From contig NZ_JAAOMP010000036.1 of the NCBI RefSeq assembly GCF_018853815.1, positions 102,307-166,306 on the forward strand: a stretch of DNA of 64,000 nucleotides. Reading direction: 5' to 3'. Positions 27,127 to 35,910 of the stretch are shown in pieces. The number at the start of each line of letters is the position of its first letter. The stretch's first letter is position 1. Source of the DNA: Acidithiobacillus sulfurivorans. GTDB taxonomy: Bacteria; Pseudomonadota; Gammaproteobacteria; Acidithiobacillales; Acidithiobacillaceae. The translations under genes and the position numbers were made by a program. The notes below the pieces were generated by a model. It saw only the letters and a list, made by a program, of their open reading frames with translations. It was not told the origin of the DNA and searched no databases.

Positions 27127-28434
27127 TCAGCGACTGAGATGTGCCGTGAGATTTGCTCTGGTTCTATACAGCAACCAAACCAATAACAAACATAAGATAG
27201 ATAATATAATATATATACCGAAACCTAAGGCGTAGCCGTTGATACCCACTAATGCAACGATATCTCCTAGTATCGGAGGAATTGCGAAACCACCAAGACA
27301 CCCCAATCCTCCGACCCAACCCGCAGTGCCACCTACAGCATCTGGTACGTAATGTGGGACCAGTTTAAACACTGCAGCATTATTCACCCCCATACCCGCA
27401 CCAACCAATATTTCCCCAATGATGGTTAACCATAACAAGCTGGAAAAAGTCATAATTACAGATCCAACTAGCAATACAATCAGCGAAATAACTGCGGTCT
27501 TTTCGCCACCCATCTCGTCAGACAATTTTCCACCATAAACACGAATAAATGCTGCAATTAATGAAAATACCGCAGTAAGCACTACGGAATGAAATGCACC
27601 CACATGGAAATACGTTTGCCAGAAAATAGGCAACCATGCAGTTAACGCAAGAAATCCGCCAAAATTTGTAAAATACAGAATAACTAGAGGCCAGGTCCGC
27701 CAATGCTTTGCCGATAAAAGGAGCGTATGCCAGGTTCCGCCAGTAGGAAAAAGCTCTTGACCGTACTTTTTGGCTTCCTCAGTAGCACGAGCAGTATCAT
27801 GGTTTCGTTTATAGAATTGGTAATATGGTGCATTCAATCCCATGAGGTAATAAATTATTATTCCAACGATAATAATTGCCAAGGAAAACAAATACCCACC
27901 CCAAAGGCCGACGGTCATAATAACAGCCGGCAATATCAAGACAACAAATCCCGGTGATGAATCACCGAGTCCACCAAAAACGGCGAGCGCCCATCCTTGT
28001 TTCTTTTTTGAGTACCAATACGATACCTGTCCAATACCAACAGAGAATGTGGCAATTCCACACCCTGCTAGTGCACCAAAGGTTAATAGCATCGGATAGT
28101 ATTTTGCCGTAAGATGATTCGGATATAGCGTCAGAAGCATCCAATAAAGCCCGGCAATACCAATAACAGATGCTATTAGCAATACAAGAAAGGGTAATCG
28201 ACCACCATTCCTGTCAACAGATGCACCAAAGGGTATGCGCAGCAGGGATCCAGTGAGCATAGGCATAGCTACCAGTAGTCCCACTTGTTGGGGAGACAGG
28301 TGCATAGCTTTCAGAAAGATGTGTGCGGTTGGCCCAAACAGGGAAACAGACCCTGCACCAATAAAAAATCCTATGGTTGCGCCAATTAATGCGCGGTTGG
28401 CCGATCCGGTTACTGTGGGTTGGGTGGCTCCCAC
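27127..28434 (-). CDS. narK: Nitrate/nitrite transporter NarK (MFS)
   Basis: A 435-residue, 12-segment major facilitator of the nitrate-nitrite porter type. Typical features are GPTAHIFLKAMHLSPQQVGLL, the loop LRIPFGASVDRNGGR and the Gly-rich nitrate signature regions GALAGCGIATFSVG and GAGMGVNNAAVFKLVP. It would import nitrate or exchange it for nitrite. It is the fifth gene of a nar set, 80 bp after narI on the same strand. The DNA is clearly AT-richer than the atp region. Confidence 0.9.
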   Translation of the reverse strand: MGATQPTVTGSANRALIGATIGFFIGAGSVSLFGPTAHIFLKAMHLSPQQVGLLVAMPMLTGSLLRIPFGASVDRNGGRLPFLVLLIASVIGIAGLYWMLLTLYPNHLTAKYYPMLLTFGALAGCGIATFSVGIGQVSYWYSKKKQGWALAVFGGLGDSSPGFVVLILPAVIMTVGLWGGYLFSLAIIIVGIIIYYLMGLNAPYYQFYKRNHDTARATEEAKKYGQELFPTGGTWHTLLLSAKHWRTWPLVILYFTNFGGFLALTAWLPIFWQTYFHVGAFHSVVLTAVFSLIAAFIRVYGGKLSDEMGGEKTAVISLIVLLVGSVIMTFSSLLWLTIIGEILVGAGMGVNNAAVFKLVPHYVPDAVGGTAGWVGGLGCLGGFAIPPILGDIVALVGINGYALGFGIYIILSILCLLLVWLLYRTRANLTAHLSR

Positions 28435-28514
28435 GTTACCTCCATTTTATAATAATAATGATCAATCGAATTTTCCCAAAAGATTCCGCTTTAATAGAAG
28501 ATGTATTCTCTCTA

Positions 28515-29213
28515 TTAAACGACGGAACGAATCTTTGAGCGTACCAACTGATAAGGCCTGACAACATAATTTAATGGTACGGTCCATATATGCACAAGCC
28601 TACTGAAAGGAAAAAGGAGAAATACAGTAAATCCACAAAACATGTGCACCTTATAGATCAATGGAATGTTTATAATGAGTTGCGGATTGGCTTGAAACTC
28701 GGCAATGCTTCGAACATAATGAATAAGTATTTCCATATTTTGGACATGATCATGAATCACTTCGGGCACACTGATGAATTGGGTGCCCAAACCAAAGCAA
28801 AGTGTTATCAATAACCATACTAATATAATAATATCCATAGGGCGACTAGCGTAACGCACTTTTGGATCAAGCACTCTGCGTAATAAAAGCATGACTCCAC
28901 CAACCATTGCCACCACTCCGGCTGTGATACCTGCGCTAGCAGCAAGCCATTGATGCTCGACAGGATCTAAACCTAGCCATTCCAGAATGTCGGTCAGAAG
29001 TCCAGTAAAATGACCGAGAAAAAGCGTCAGTATGCCTATATGCCAGAGATTACTCGCCCACATCATATAGCGTTTCGATGCCAAAATTTGGCTGGAATAA
29101 CTAGTCCAGCCGGCTTGCTCACGTTCATAGCGAATAATTGAACCCAACAAGAATATTGTTCCGGCTATGTAAGGATAGATGCCAAACAAGAAGGTATTCC
29201 AAGACCAGATCAT
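28515..29213 (-). CDS. narI: Respiratory nitrate reductase gamma subunit NarI
   Basis: The 232-residue membrane cytochrome b subunit takes electrons from quinol and passes them to NarH. Five hydrophobic segments and heme-ligand type histidines (NLWHIGILTLFLGHFTG, YKVHMFCG, SRLVHIWTVP) match NarI; length equals E. coli NarI (225). The start is ATG 29213, overlapping the narJ stop by ATGA; the frame is open further upstream only because it runs inside narJ. Confidence 0.92.
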   Translation of the reverse strand: MIWSWNTFLFGIYPYIAGTIFLLGSIIRYEREQAGWTSYSSQILASKRYMMWASNLWHIGILTLFLGHFTGLLTDILEWLGLDPVEHQWLAASAGITAGVVAMVGGVMLLLRRVLDPKVRYASRPMDIIILVWLLITLCFGLGTQFISVPEVIHDHVQNMEILIHYVRSIAEFQANPQLIINIPLIYKVHMFCGFTVFLLFPFSRLVHIWTVPLNYVVRPYQLVRSKIRSVV

Positions 29214-29761
29214 ACAGAAACTCCTGATGAAATAGGTGAAAGAAAATGACTGCGATACAGTACTGGTTCTAATAAACGGGCATAGGGACTCTGTATTTCT
29301 GAAAGATTGTTTCGCAATATCTGAATACTTTCGTCTGCGCTGCTCAGAAAGATGTAAGACTCCTCTATCTCTAAGGTTGCCGCGAAATCCAAAACAACAG
29401 GTAGGAAGTCTGGCAACGCCCGAGCACCTGGAGCCCATCCATAAGTAGAGTAGTATTCAAGAAGTCGGACGAGAACGTCGCCTCGGCCACGATCATCCTC
29501 AGGAAGGATGTGATTACTCAGATGCAGGTCGCAACTGGGATTCCAGTCAAATGTATTCACATATAAAGCTTCTAATTGCAAAGGGGCCAGACTTTGCATC
29601 CACTTTATATGATCGTGCAACATAATAACTTCTTTCTTGTGCGCATTGTCTAGTGATTCTAGTGCGAAGGCGATCTCTGGTAGGTTCTGTAGGAGTTCGT
29701 CGTCTGGATAATCCAGTAGCAGTGCCACAACGTGCAAAATGGGTTGATGAAAGATACTCAT
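29210..29761 (-). CDS. narJ: Nitrate reductase molybdenum cofactor assembly chaperone NarJ
   Basis: NarJ is a cytoplasmic chaperone that holds apo-NarGH while the molybdenum cofactor and the FS0 cluster are inserted. The TorD/NarJ landmarks LLDYPDDEL, YVNTFDWNPSCDLHLSNHIL and DVLVRLLEYY are present. At 183 residues it is shorter than E. coli NarJ (236), mostly at the C-terminus. Both ends overlap neighbours by ATGA. Confidence 0.92.
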   Translation of the reverse strand: MSIFHQPILHVVALLLDYPDDELLQNLPEIAFALESLDNAHKKEVIMLHDHIKWMQSLAPLQLEALYVNTFDWNPSCDLHLSNHILPEDDRGRGDVLVRLLEYYSTYGWAPGARALPDFLPVVLDFAATLEIEESYIFLSSADESIQILRNNLSEIQSPYARLLEPVLYRSHFLSPISSGVSV

Positions 29762-31320
29762 ACGTTTCCCCGGTGCCGAACGAAATGGAGCGGCTGCACG
29801 TTCGCCGCTGGTGTTTCTTTGCGACGCCTTGGGAATAGCTCTCCAGCGCTGATACCCACACTACTTTCGTTACCAAACACAAAGCCATTTTGTCCTTGAA
29901 AATCGTATGGATCATCCATCATGGTTTCCTGATGGCTGGTAGGGATCACAAACCGATCTTCATAATTGGCTATGGCCAGATACCGATACATATCCTGAGC
30001 GGTGGCCTCGTCCAAATCGGCTCCGTCTAAAACCTCTGTATTAGGCACGCCTTGAACATGTAGACTGCGCTGATAGGCTCGCATTGCAATGAGTTTTTTC
30101 AACGATGCGATTACTGGCTTATGGTTCCCCGCCGTAAAAAGACTGGCTAGATAGTCGATTGGTATACGCAATGATTCCAAGCGGGGGATTATGTCCTCTG
30201 CCTTACTCGGAATATTTCGTGGTGATATTTCGCGCCCCATAGGTGATAAAGGTGGGATATACCAGACCATGGGGAGGGTTCGGAATTCAGGATGCAAAGG
30301 TAGTGCTATTTTCCAGTCCATCGCCATTTTGTAAATAGGCGAGCGCTGTGCTGCATCAATCCAGGAATCAGGAACGTCATCGAGGCGTGCTTGTGCGATT
30401 ACCTCTGGATCGTGCGGGTTAAGAAAAATGTTCATTTGTGCTTCATAAAGATCCTGTTCTTCAGTCGTGCCGGCCAGTTCAGCAATGCGGTCCGCATCGT
30501 ACAACATAATGCCATTGTACCGTATACGTCCCACACAGGTGTCTGAGCAGATAGTTGGCAATCCTGATTCAACTCGGGGATAGCAAGCAATACATTTTTC
30601 CGATTTACCGGAGTCCCAATTGAAATATACCTTTTTATATGGGCACGCAGAGATACACATACGCCAACCGCGACAGCGATCCTGATCAATAAGAACAATG
30701 CCATCCTCTTCTCGTTTATAAATGGCCCCAGAAGGGCACGCAGCAACGCAGGCCGGATTTAAGCAATGGTTACACATGCGTGGTAAATAAAAAAGAAAGG
30801 TTTTCTCGAATTCCCCCAAAAGGTCTTTGCCTGGGACATCTCTAAGATTGTAATCTACAGATCGCGTTTGATAAGTACCACCCAATTGATCTTCCCAGTT
30901 CGCACTCCATTCAATTTTTTCCATAACCTGACCGCTCACCAGTGAAACTGGGCGTGCGACCGGTGCTGTTTCTGATAATTGTGCATTGAGGAGATGTGCA
31001 TAGTCGTACGTAAAAGGTTCGTAGTAGTCCAAAATCTCGGGTAAATGTGGATTGGCAAAAATAGTCATCAGCTCCCAGAAACGACCACCTTGTTTTAGGG
31101 ATAACTTACCATTCTTCAATATCCACCCGCCATGCCATTGGTCTTGATTTTCCCAGTTTTTGGGATAACCTATTCCTGGTTTGGTTTCGACATTATTGAA
31201 CCAGATATATTCCGTTCCTCGACGGTTGGTCCAGGTATTTTTGCAGGTCACCGAGCATGTATGACAACCGATGCACTTATCTAGATTAAAAACGAGAGCA
31301 AATTGTGCACGTACTTTCAT
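29758..31320 (-). CDS. narH: Respiratory nitrate reductase beta subunit NarH
   Basis: The 520-residue iron-sulfur subunit wires NarI to NarG. Cys groups for the clusters are visible: CIGCHTCSVTCKNTW, MCNHCLNPACVAACPSGAIY and CRGWRMCISACPYKKVYFNW, where Trp in place of Cys marks the [3Fe-4S] site of NarH. The start is ATG 31320, overlapping the narG stop (ATGA); upstream frame extension lies inside narG. Confidence 0.95.
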   Translation of the reverse strand: MKVRAQFALVFNLDKCIGCHTCSVTCKNTWTNRRGTEYIWFNNVETKPGIGYPKNWENQDQWHGGWILKNGKLSLKQGGRFWELMTIFANPHLPEILDYYEPFTYDYAHLLNAQLSETAPVARPVSLVSGQVMEKIEWSANWEDQLGGTYQTRSVDYNLRDVPGKDLLGEFEKTFLFYLPRMCNHCLNPACVAACPSGAIYKREEDGIVLIDQDRCRGWRMCISACPYKKVYFNWDSGKSEKCIACYPRVESGLPTICSDTCVGRIRYNGIMLYDADRIAELAGTTEEQDLYEAQMNIFLNPHDPEVIAQARLDDVPDSWIDAAQRSPIYKMAMDWKIALPLHPEFRTLPMVWYIPPLSPMGREISPRNIPSKAEDIIPRLESLRIPIDYLASLFTAGNHKPVIASLKKLIAMRAYQRSLHVQGVPNTEVLDGADLDEATAQDMYRYLAIANYEDRFVIPTSHQETMMDDPYDFQGQNGFVFGNESSVGISAGELFPRRRKETPAANVQPLHFVRHRGNV

Positions 31321-34300
31321 TGACTTTCCTCCACTGTTTGACGCAGTTCTTTCTCTAGATCCGAGCCTAACTGCTTTTCCATCCACGAGATTTGTGCATC
31401 GTCTACCTTGCGGATCAGTACTTCAGCATCGCGCTGACTTCCGACAGGTCCATAATAATTCAGTGTCCAGGCGAGTTGTGCATAGCCACCGATCATATGG
31501 GTCGGCTTTACAATTACTCGTGTAGCGCTGTTATTGATGCCACCACGTTTACCTGTGCTTGGCGCACCTGGAACATTCAGTGTTTTTTCCTGTTGGTGAT
31601 ACATGATGGCCACCCCTTCTGGAATGCGTTGGCTCACCACCGCACGTGCCATAAGGGCACCATTTTCATTAACTGCTTCTAACCAGTCGTTGTCAGATAT
31701 TTTAAGCTGATCGGCATCTTTCTCGCTGAGCCAGATATGGGGACCCCCTCGGGAAAGATGCATCATGCGCAAATCGTCATGATAGGTGCTATGAATTCCC
31801 CATTTGTCGTGTGGCGTAAGAAACCGTAATACGATGCCACCCAGTTGGGCGATGGCCTCAGGCAAGCCTGCGACGGCGTGTGTGGTTAAGGGCGGGCGAT
31901 AGGTACAAAGACCTTCACCAAAATCCAACATCCATTCATGATCCAGATAAAACTGACCACGTCCGGTGAGTGTTCTATAGGGCGTGGCATAGTGCACATT
32001 TACATATCCAGCATTGTAACTGACTTCTTCCGACATCAGCCCACTCCATGAAGGAGATGAAATCACCTTTCGGGGTTGTACTTGCAAGTCATGAAAGCTA
32101 AATTTCTCACCCCGGCGATCGTTGGCAAGTTTGGTTAGAGAAAGTCCAGTTTTGGTGCTCAACGACAGCCATCCTTTATGCGCCACTTCTCCGTTAGTCT
32201 CCGGGGAGAGATGAAGAACCATATTGCATGCGTTGATATCACTCTCAAGGGAGGGGCGAGCGTCTTCTTTACCCTTTCCTGAAGAAGGGAATGTTCCGTT
32301 AATCGCCAGCAATTCCGAAATTTCTTGCCCGGTCTCCCAATGCTCGCCCTTTGCACCATTGCCGTGAGTGGCCAGCAGCGGTCCAATGCTGCTGTACTGT
32401 TCATAAATATGCGGATAATCACGTTCCACAATTTCAAAATTTGGACAAGTACGTCCAGGCTCTGGAATTTTTCCTTCACGTTTCCAATCGCTGACTCCCA
32501 CAGCTTGTCCCAGCTCATTAGGGGTATCGTGAAGTAGTGAAATAGCAAGCAAATCCTTTCTTTTCCCGAGATGTTTTTCAGCAAGTGTTGAAAAGCTTTT
32601 GGCTAAATGCCGAAAAATCTGCCAATCGCTGCGACTTTCCCAACCTGGATCCACTGCAGCACCAAGAGGGTGGATGAAGGGATGCATGTCTGTGGTGTTC
32701 AGGTCGTCCTTTTCGTACCATGTAGCCGTTGGCAGGATAATATCCGCATAGGCCCCAGTGCTATTTAACCTAAAGTTGATATCTATCATTAAGTCCAGTT
32801 TGCCAACGGGGGCTTTCTCGTGCCACTGGATTTCTTGCGAAGCTCTGCCCGAGCCATCTTCTCCCAGCACGGCATTTTCGGCCCCGAGAAGATGCTTGAG
32901 AAAGTATTCATGACCTTTCGCGTTGGTACCGATCAGGTTACTGCGCCAGACGAACAGATTGCGCGGCCAATTCTCTTGGTGGTCAATATCTTCACTGGCA
33001 AAAGTGAGATGTCCGTTATGAAGTTCATGAGCAACATAATCCGCAACACCTTTTGAATCCTGGCTGGCGGCTTCGGCGATATCTAATGGGTTACTTTGAA
33101 AGTGGGGTGCGGCGGGAAGCCATCCCAAACGCTCGGCCACAATATTGTAATCTGCCAAGGTATGGCCTTTGTAGCTGGCTTTTGCGGCAGGATGCATGAG
33201 GCTATCAGCGGTGACGCGCTCATAGCGCCATTGGTCCGTATGTAAATACCAGTAACTAGTCCCCGCTGCTTGGCGCGAGTGTAGATGCCAATCGCTGGCA
33301 AAAGCCAAAGGTAACCACCCAGCCTGGGGTCGAAGTGCTTCCTGACCAACATAATGTGCCCAGCCTCCACCACTTTGACCAACACATCCACAAAGATGCA
33401 CAAGATTAATAATTGACCGATAATTCATATCGTTATGGTACCAATGATTGGTTCCGGCACCGACAATCACCATGGACTTCCCTTGTGTAAGCACGGCGTT
33501 TTCCGCAAACTCTTGCGCGATTCTTATGCAATTCTCTTGTGGAATACCGGTAATGCCTTGCTGCCAAGCTGGAGTGAAAAGCTGATTGCTATCTGTATAG
33601 TTTGCATCGGTCGTGCCTTCGATTTCGGCACGGTTGACGCCATATTGTGCAAGCAACAGATCAAAGACGGAACAAACAAATTGTTCACCATGCGTAGTTT
33701 GTAAACGGCGCGCCGGGATCTTGCGTTCAACCAGCTTTGCTTGGCCGTCACTATTGCCATAATCAGGGAAAACCACTTGGAGCACGATATCTTGTAACCC
33801 TAAGCAGGATAATTCTGCTTCAATGCATTCATTCGTTGTCGCATCTTCTTGTAGCAGGTTCCAGTTACCCTCAGTTTGACTCCACCGAAAACCTATGGAT
33901 CCTTTGGGGCATCGATAACTCTCGCTTTTCGAATCATAAACGATAGTTTTCCATTCGGGATTTTCATTTTGACCCAGCTGATTATCAAAATCAGAGGCCC
34001 GTAAAAAGCGATCGCTGGTGTATCGGGTATCATCCAACGGTCTTAAGAGTATTTGCATCGGCAGGTCAGTGAATTGTCTTGCATAATCTTGAAAGTAGGA
34101 TGTCTTTTTTTGCAAAAAGAATTCCTGTAATACCACATGACCCATTGCTAAAAATAAAGCAGCATCGGTGCCCGCTCGTACAGGTAACCACTCATCGGCA
34201 AATTTTACGTATTCCGCATAATCTGGGGCTATCGCGACGACTTTGGTACCTTTATATCTGACTTCAGAATAAAAATGGGCATCAGGGGTACGTGTCGCCG

Positions 34301-35072
34301 GAATATTGGTTCCAGCTACGATGATATAGGTAGAATTATACCAATCGGCTGATTCTGGTACGTCGGTCTGCTCTCCCCAGACTTGAGGTGAAGATGGTGG
34401 GAGGTCGCAATACCAATCATAGAAACTCAGTGGTACGCCCCCAATCAATGAAAGATACCGTGTTCCAGCAGCGTAGCTGATCATCGACATTGCAGGAATG
34501 ACGGAGAATCCGGCGATACGATCAGGTCCGTAACGTAATATGGTATAAATATTCGCAGCCGCAATGATTTCGTTGATTTCATCCCAGCTACTGCGGACGA
34601 AACCACCCAATCCACGCACTGCGATGTAACTACTGCGTTTTTTTGGGTCTTCCTGAATGGCTCTCCAAGCTTCTACTGGATCTTTCCCCGTGGCTCTTTC
34701 ATGGCGATATAGCTCCAGCAACCGTCCACGGATCATGGGGTATTTGATACGATGAGGACTATATAAATACCAGGAAAAACTGGCACCACGTTGACAACCG
34801 CGAGGTTCGTGGTTGGGTAGGTCTGGACGCGTTTGCGGGTAATCGTGTGCCTGCATCTCAAAAACAACCAGTCCGTTTTTGACATGGACATTCCAACTGC
34901 AACCGCCTGTACAGTTTACACCATGCGTCGTGCGTACTACCTTGTCATACCGCCAGCGATGCCGATATGCGTCTTCCCAGAGGCGATCATCCTGCAATTT
35001 GACACCATGTCCATCCGAGAAGGATTCGTGGTAACGAACTAAATACTTCAGGCGATCCAGCAAATGACTCAT
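31317..35072 (-). CDS. narG: Respiratory nitrate reductase alpha subunit NarG
   Basis: The 1251-residue catalytic subunit reduces nitrate to nitrite at a bis-MGD molybdenum centre. THGVNCTGGCSWN supplies the His plus Cys ligands of the FS0 [4Fe-4S] cluster, and NIPATRTPDAHF contains the Asp that ligates molybdenum in E. coli NarG. Length matches the family. There is no twin-arginine signal, so this is the cytoplasm-facing nar type. ATG 35072 follows AAGGAG. First of four genes coupled by ATGA overlaps, followed by narK. Confidence 0.96.
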   Translation of the reverse strand: MSHLLDRLKYLVRYHESFSDGHGVKLQDDRLWEDAYRHRWRYDKVVRTTHGVNCTGGCSWNVHVKNGLVVFEMQAHDYPQTRPDLPNHEPRGCQRGASFSWYLYSPHRIKYPMIRGRLLELYRHERATGKDPVEAWRAIQEDPKKRSSYIAVRGLGGFVRSSWDEINEIIAAANIYTILRYGPDRIAGFSVIPAMSMISYAAGTRYLSLIGGVPLSFYDWYCDLPPSSPQVWGEQTDVPESADWYNSTYIIVAGTNIPATRTPDAHFYSEVRYKGTKVVAIAPDYAEYVKFADEWLPVRAGTDAALFLAMGHVVLQEFFLQKKTSYFQDYARQFTDLPMQILLRPLDDTRYTSDRFLRASDFDNQLGQNENPEWKTIVYDSKSESYRCPKGSIGFRWSQTEGNWNLLQEDATTNECIEAELSCLGLQDIVLQVVFPDYGNSDGQAKLVERKIPARRLQTTHGEQFVCSVFDLLLAQYGVNRAEIEGTTDANYTDSNQLFTPAWQQGITGIPQENCIRIAQEFAENAVLTQGKSMVIVGAGTNHWYHNDMNYRSIINLVHLCGCVGQSGGGWAHYVGQEALRPQAGWLPLAFASDWHLHSRQAAGTSYWYLHTDQWRYERVTADSLMHPAAKASYKGHTLADYNIVAERLGWLPAAPHFQSNPLDIAEAASQDSKGVADYVAHELHNGHLTFASEDIDHQENWPRNLFVWRSNLIGTNAKGHEYFLKHLLGAENAVLGEDGSGRASQEIQWHEKAPVGKLDLMIDINFRLNSTGAYADIILPTATWYEKDDLNTTDMHPFIHPLGAAVDPGWESRSDWQIFRHLAKSFSTLAEKHLGKRKDLLAISLLHDTPNELGQAVGVSDWKREGKIPEPGRTCPNFEIVERDYPHIYEQYSSIGPLLATHGNGAKGEHWETGQEISELLAINGTFPSSGKGKEDARPSLESDINACNMVLHLSPETNGEVAHKGWLSLSTKTGLSLTKLANDRRGEKFSFHDLQVQPRKVISSPSWSGLMSEEVSYNAGYVNVHYATPYRTLTGRGQFYLDHEWMLDFGEGLCTYRPPLTTHAVAGLPEAIAQLGGIVLRFLTPHDKWGIHSTYHDDLRMMHLSRGGPHIWLSEKDADQLKISDNDWLEAVNENGALMARAVVSQRIPEGVAIMYHQQEKTLNVPGAPSTGKRGGINNSATRVIVKPTHMIGGYAQLAWTLNYYGPVGSQRDAEVLIRKVDDAQISWMEKQLGSDLEKELRQTVEESQ

Positions 35073-35134
35073 AAAGAACTCCTTCGATAATGTTTCAGCC
35101 GCCTCAGCCTATAGGATAGGCTTATAAACTTAAT

Positions 35135-35443
35135 TCATGCGCACAACATGCTTTCTGACCACGCCTGAGTCTGCTTTGAATATTTTTTATTCTTTTCGGT
35201 AGTAGAAACCTGTTCCTTAGATAATTTTCCTGTAGACACCAATTCAGTATGTAGCATTGATTCTCCCTCGCAATAACGCAGAGTTATAGGCCGCCAGCAT
35301 GAGAACAGCCCAAAGAATGAGCATGTTGCGCATTCAGACCAATGCAGAGGCTGAATACACAAAGTCTCTACTTGAATTTGAGTTAATTCTGGTAAAGAAA
35401 TCGCTTCGGCGCCACAGGCGCAGCATATTGCTTTGATAATCAT
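35135..35443 (-). CDS. Small Cys-rich hypothetical protein upstream of narG
   Basis: A 102-residue frame 62 bp before narG on the same strand. It contains CCACGAE near the N-terminus and SECATCSFFGLFSC in the middle, eight or so Cys in total, suggesting a zinc- or cluster-binding ribbon, and a Lys/Ser/Gln-rich tail. An AAGG lies before the ATG. A GCCTAT-AGG-ATAGGC hairpin (35107-35121) separates it from narG. No homologue is recognised. Confidence 0.4.
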   Translation of the reverse strand: MIIKAICCACGAEAISLPELTQIQVETLCIQPLHWSECATCSFFGLFSCWRPITLRYCEGESMLHTELVSTGKLSKEQVSTTEKNKKYSKQTQAWSESMLCA

Positions 35444-35692
35444 AGACCTTATATCTTTAGGTGGACGTCAAAAACCACTAAACACCCCAGATTATAGCAA
35501 AGTTTTGTTATGGTGTGGGGTTTAGAGATTGAGTTTGCCCGGCACGGAGTTGAAGATTGGGCCGAAATCCGCTCCTTTACTTCGATGCCGACAACGTTTC
35601 TGCCACGATCATTGAAGCCTCCAGTTCAGGCATGAAGGACCCGACGCCAGAACAAAAACTTCATCGGGGTCCCAAAAAAGTTACCATCTAGC
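35444..35692. other. Region with decayed coding traces, no intact gene
   Basis: On the plus strand short open stretches in different frames (EFARHGVEDWAEIR, then LYFDADNVSATIIEASSSG) read as protein but are interrupted by stops and frame changes, ending at TAG 35688-35690. This looks like a decayed gene of unknown type. Confidence 0.35.
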
Positions 35693-35866
35693 TCATCTTC
35701 TGGTAGTTATGTGATCGTCAAATATGAGCTTCCGGCCATCTAGAGTCTCGACACTCAGGCTATCCAGCACACACCAGGGATTCTGCGCAGGATAAATATC
35801 TGCCTCCAGTTTTACGCTATCGGTCGTGCAGAAAGAAATGGTTTGTGAAGAAAGGGAGGATGGCAT
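35693..35866 (-). CDS. Small hypothetical protein downstream of the permease
   Basis: A 57-residue frame (MPSSLSSQTISFCTTDSVKL ... DDHITTRR) preceded by AAGGAG with an 8-base spacer, 44 bp after the permease stop on the same strand. Hydrophilic, with ILYPAQNPW-like central region (DIYPAQNPWCVLD). The strong ribosome site favours a real gene. Function unknown. Confidence 0.5.
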   Translation of the reverse strand: MPSSLSSQTISFCTTDSVKLEADIYPAQNPWCVLDSLSVETLDGRKLIFDDHITTRR

Positions 35867-35910
35867 AGGGAAATCTCCTTATAGAGAGTTAAATATCGAT
35901 CTACAACCCA

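Noticed and set aside
35683..35700. AAAGTTACCATCT as a possible inverted TnsB site (left end)
   Set aside because: Only half of the repeat matches and no second phased copy follows.
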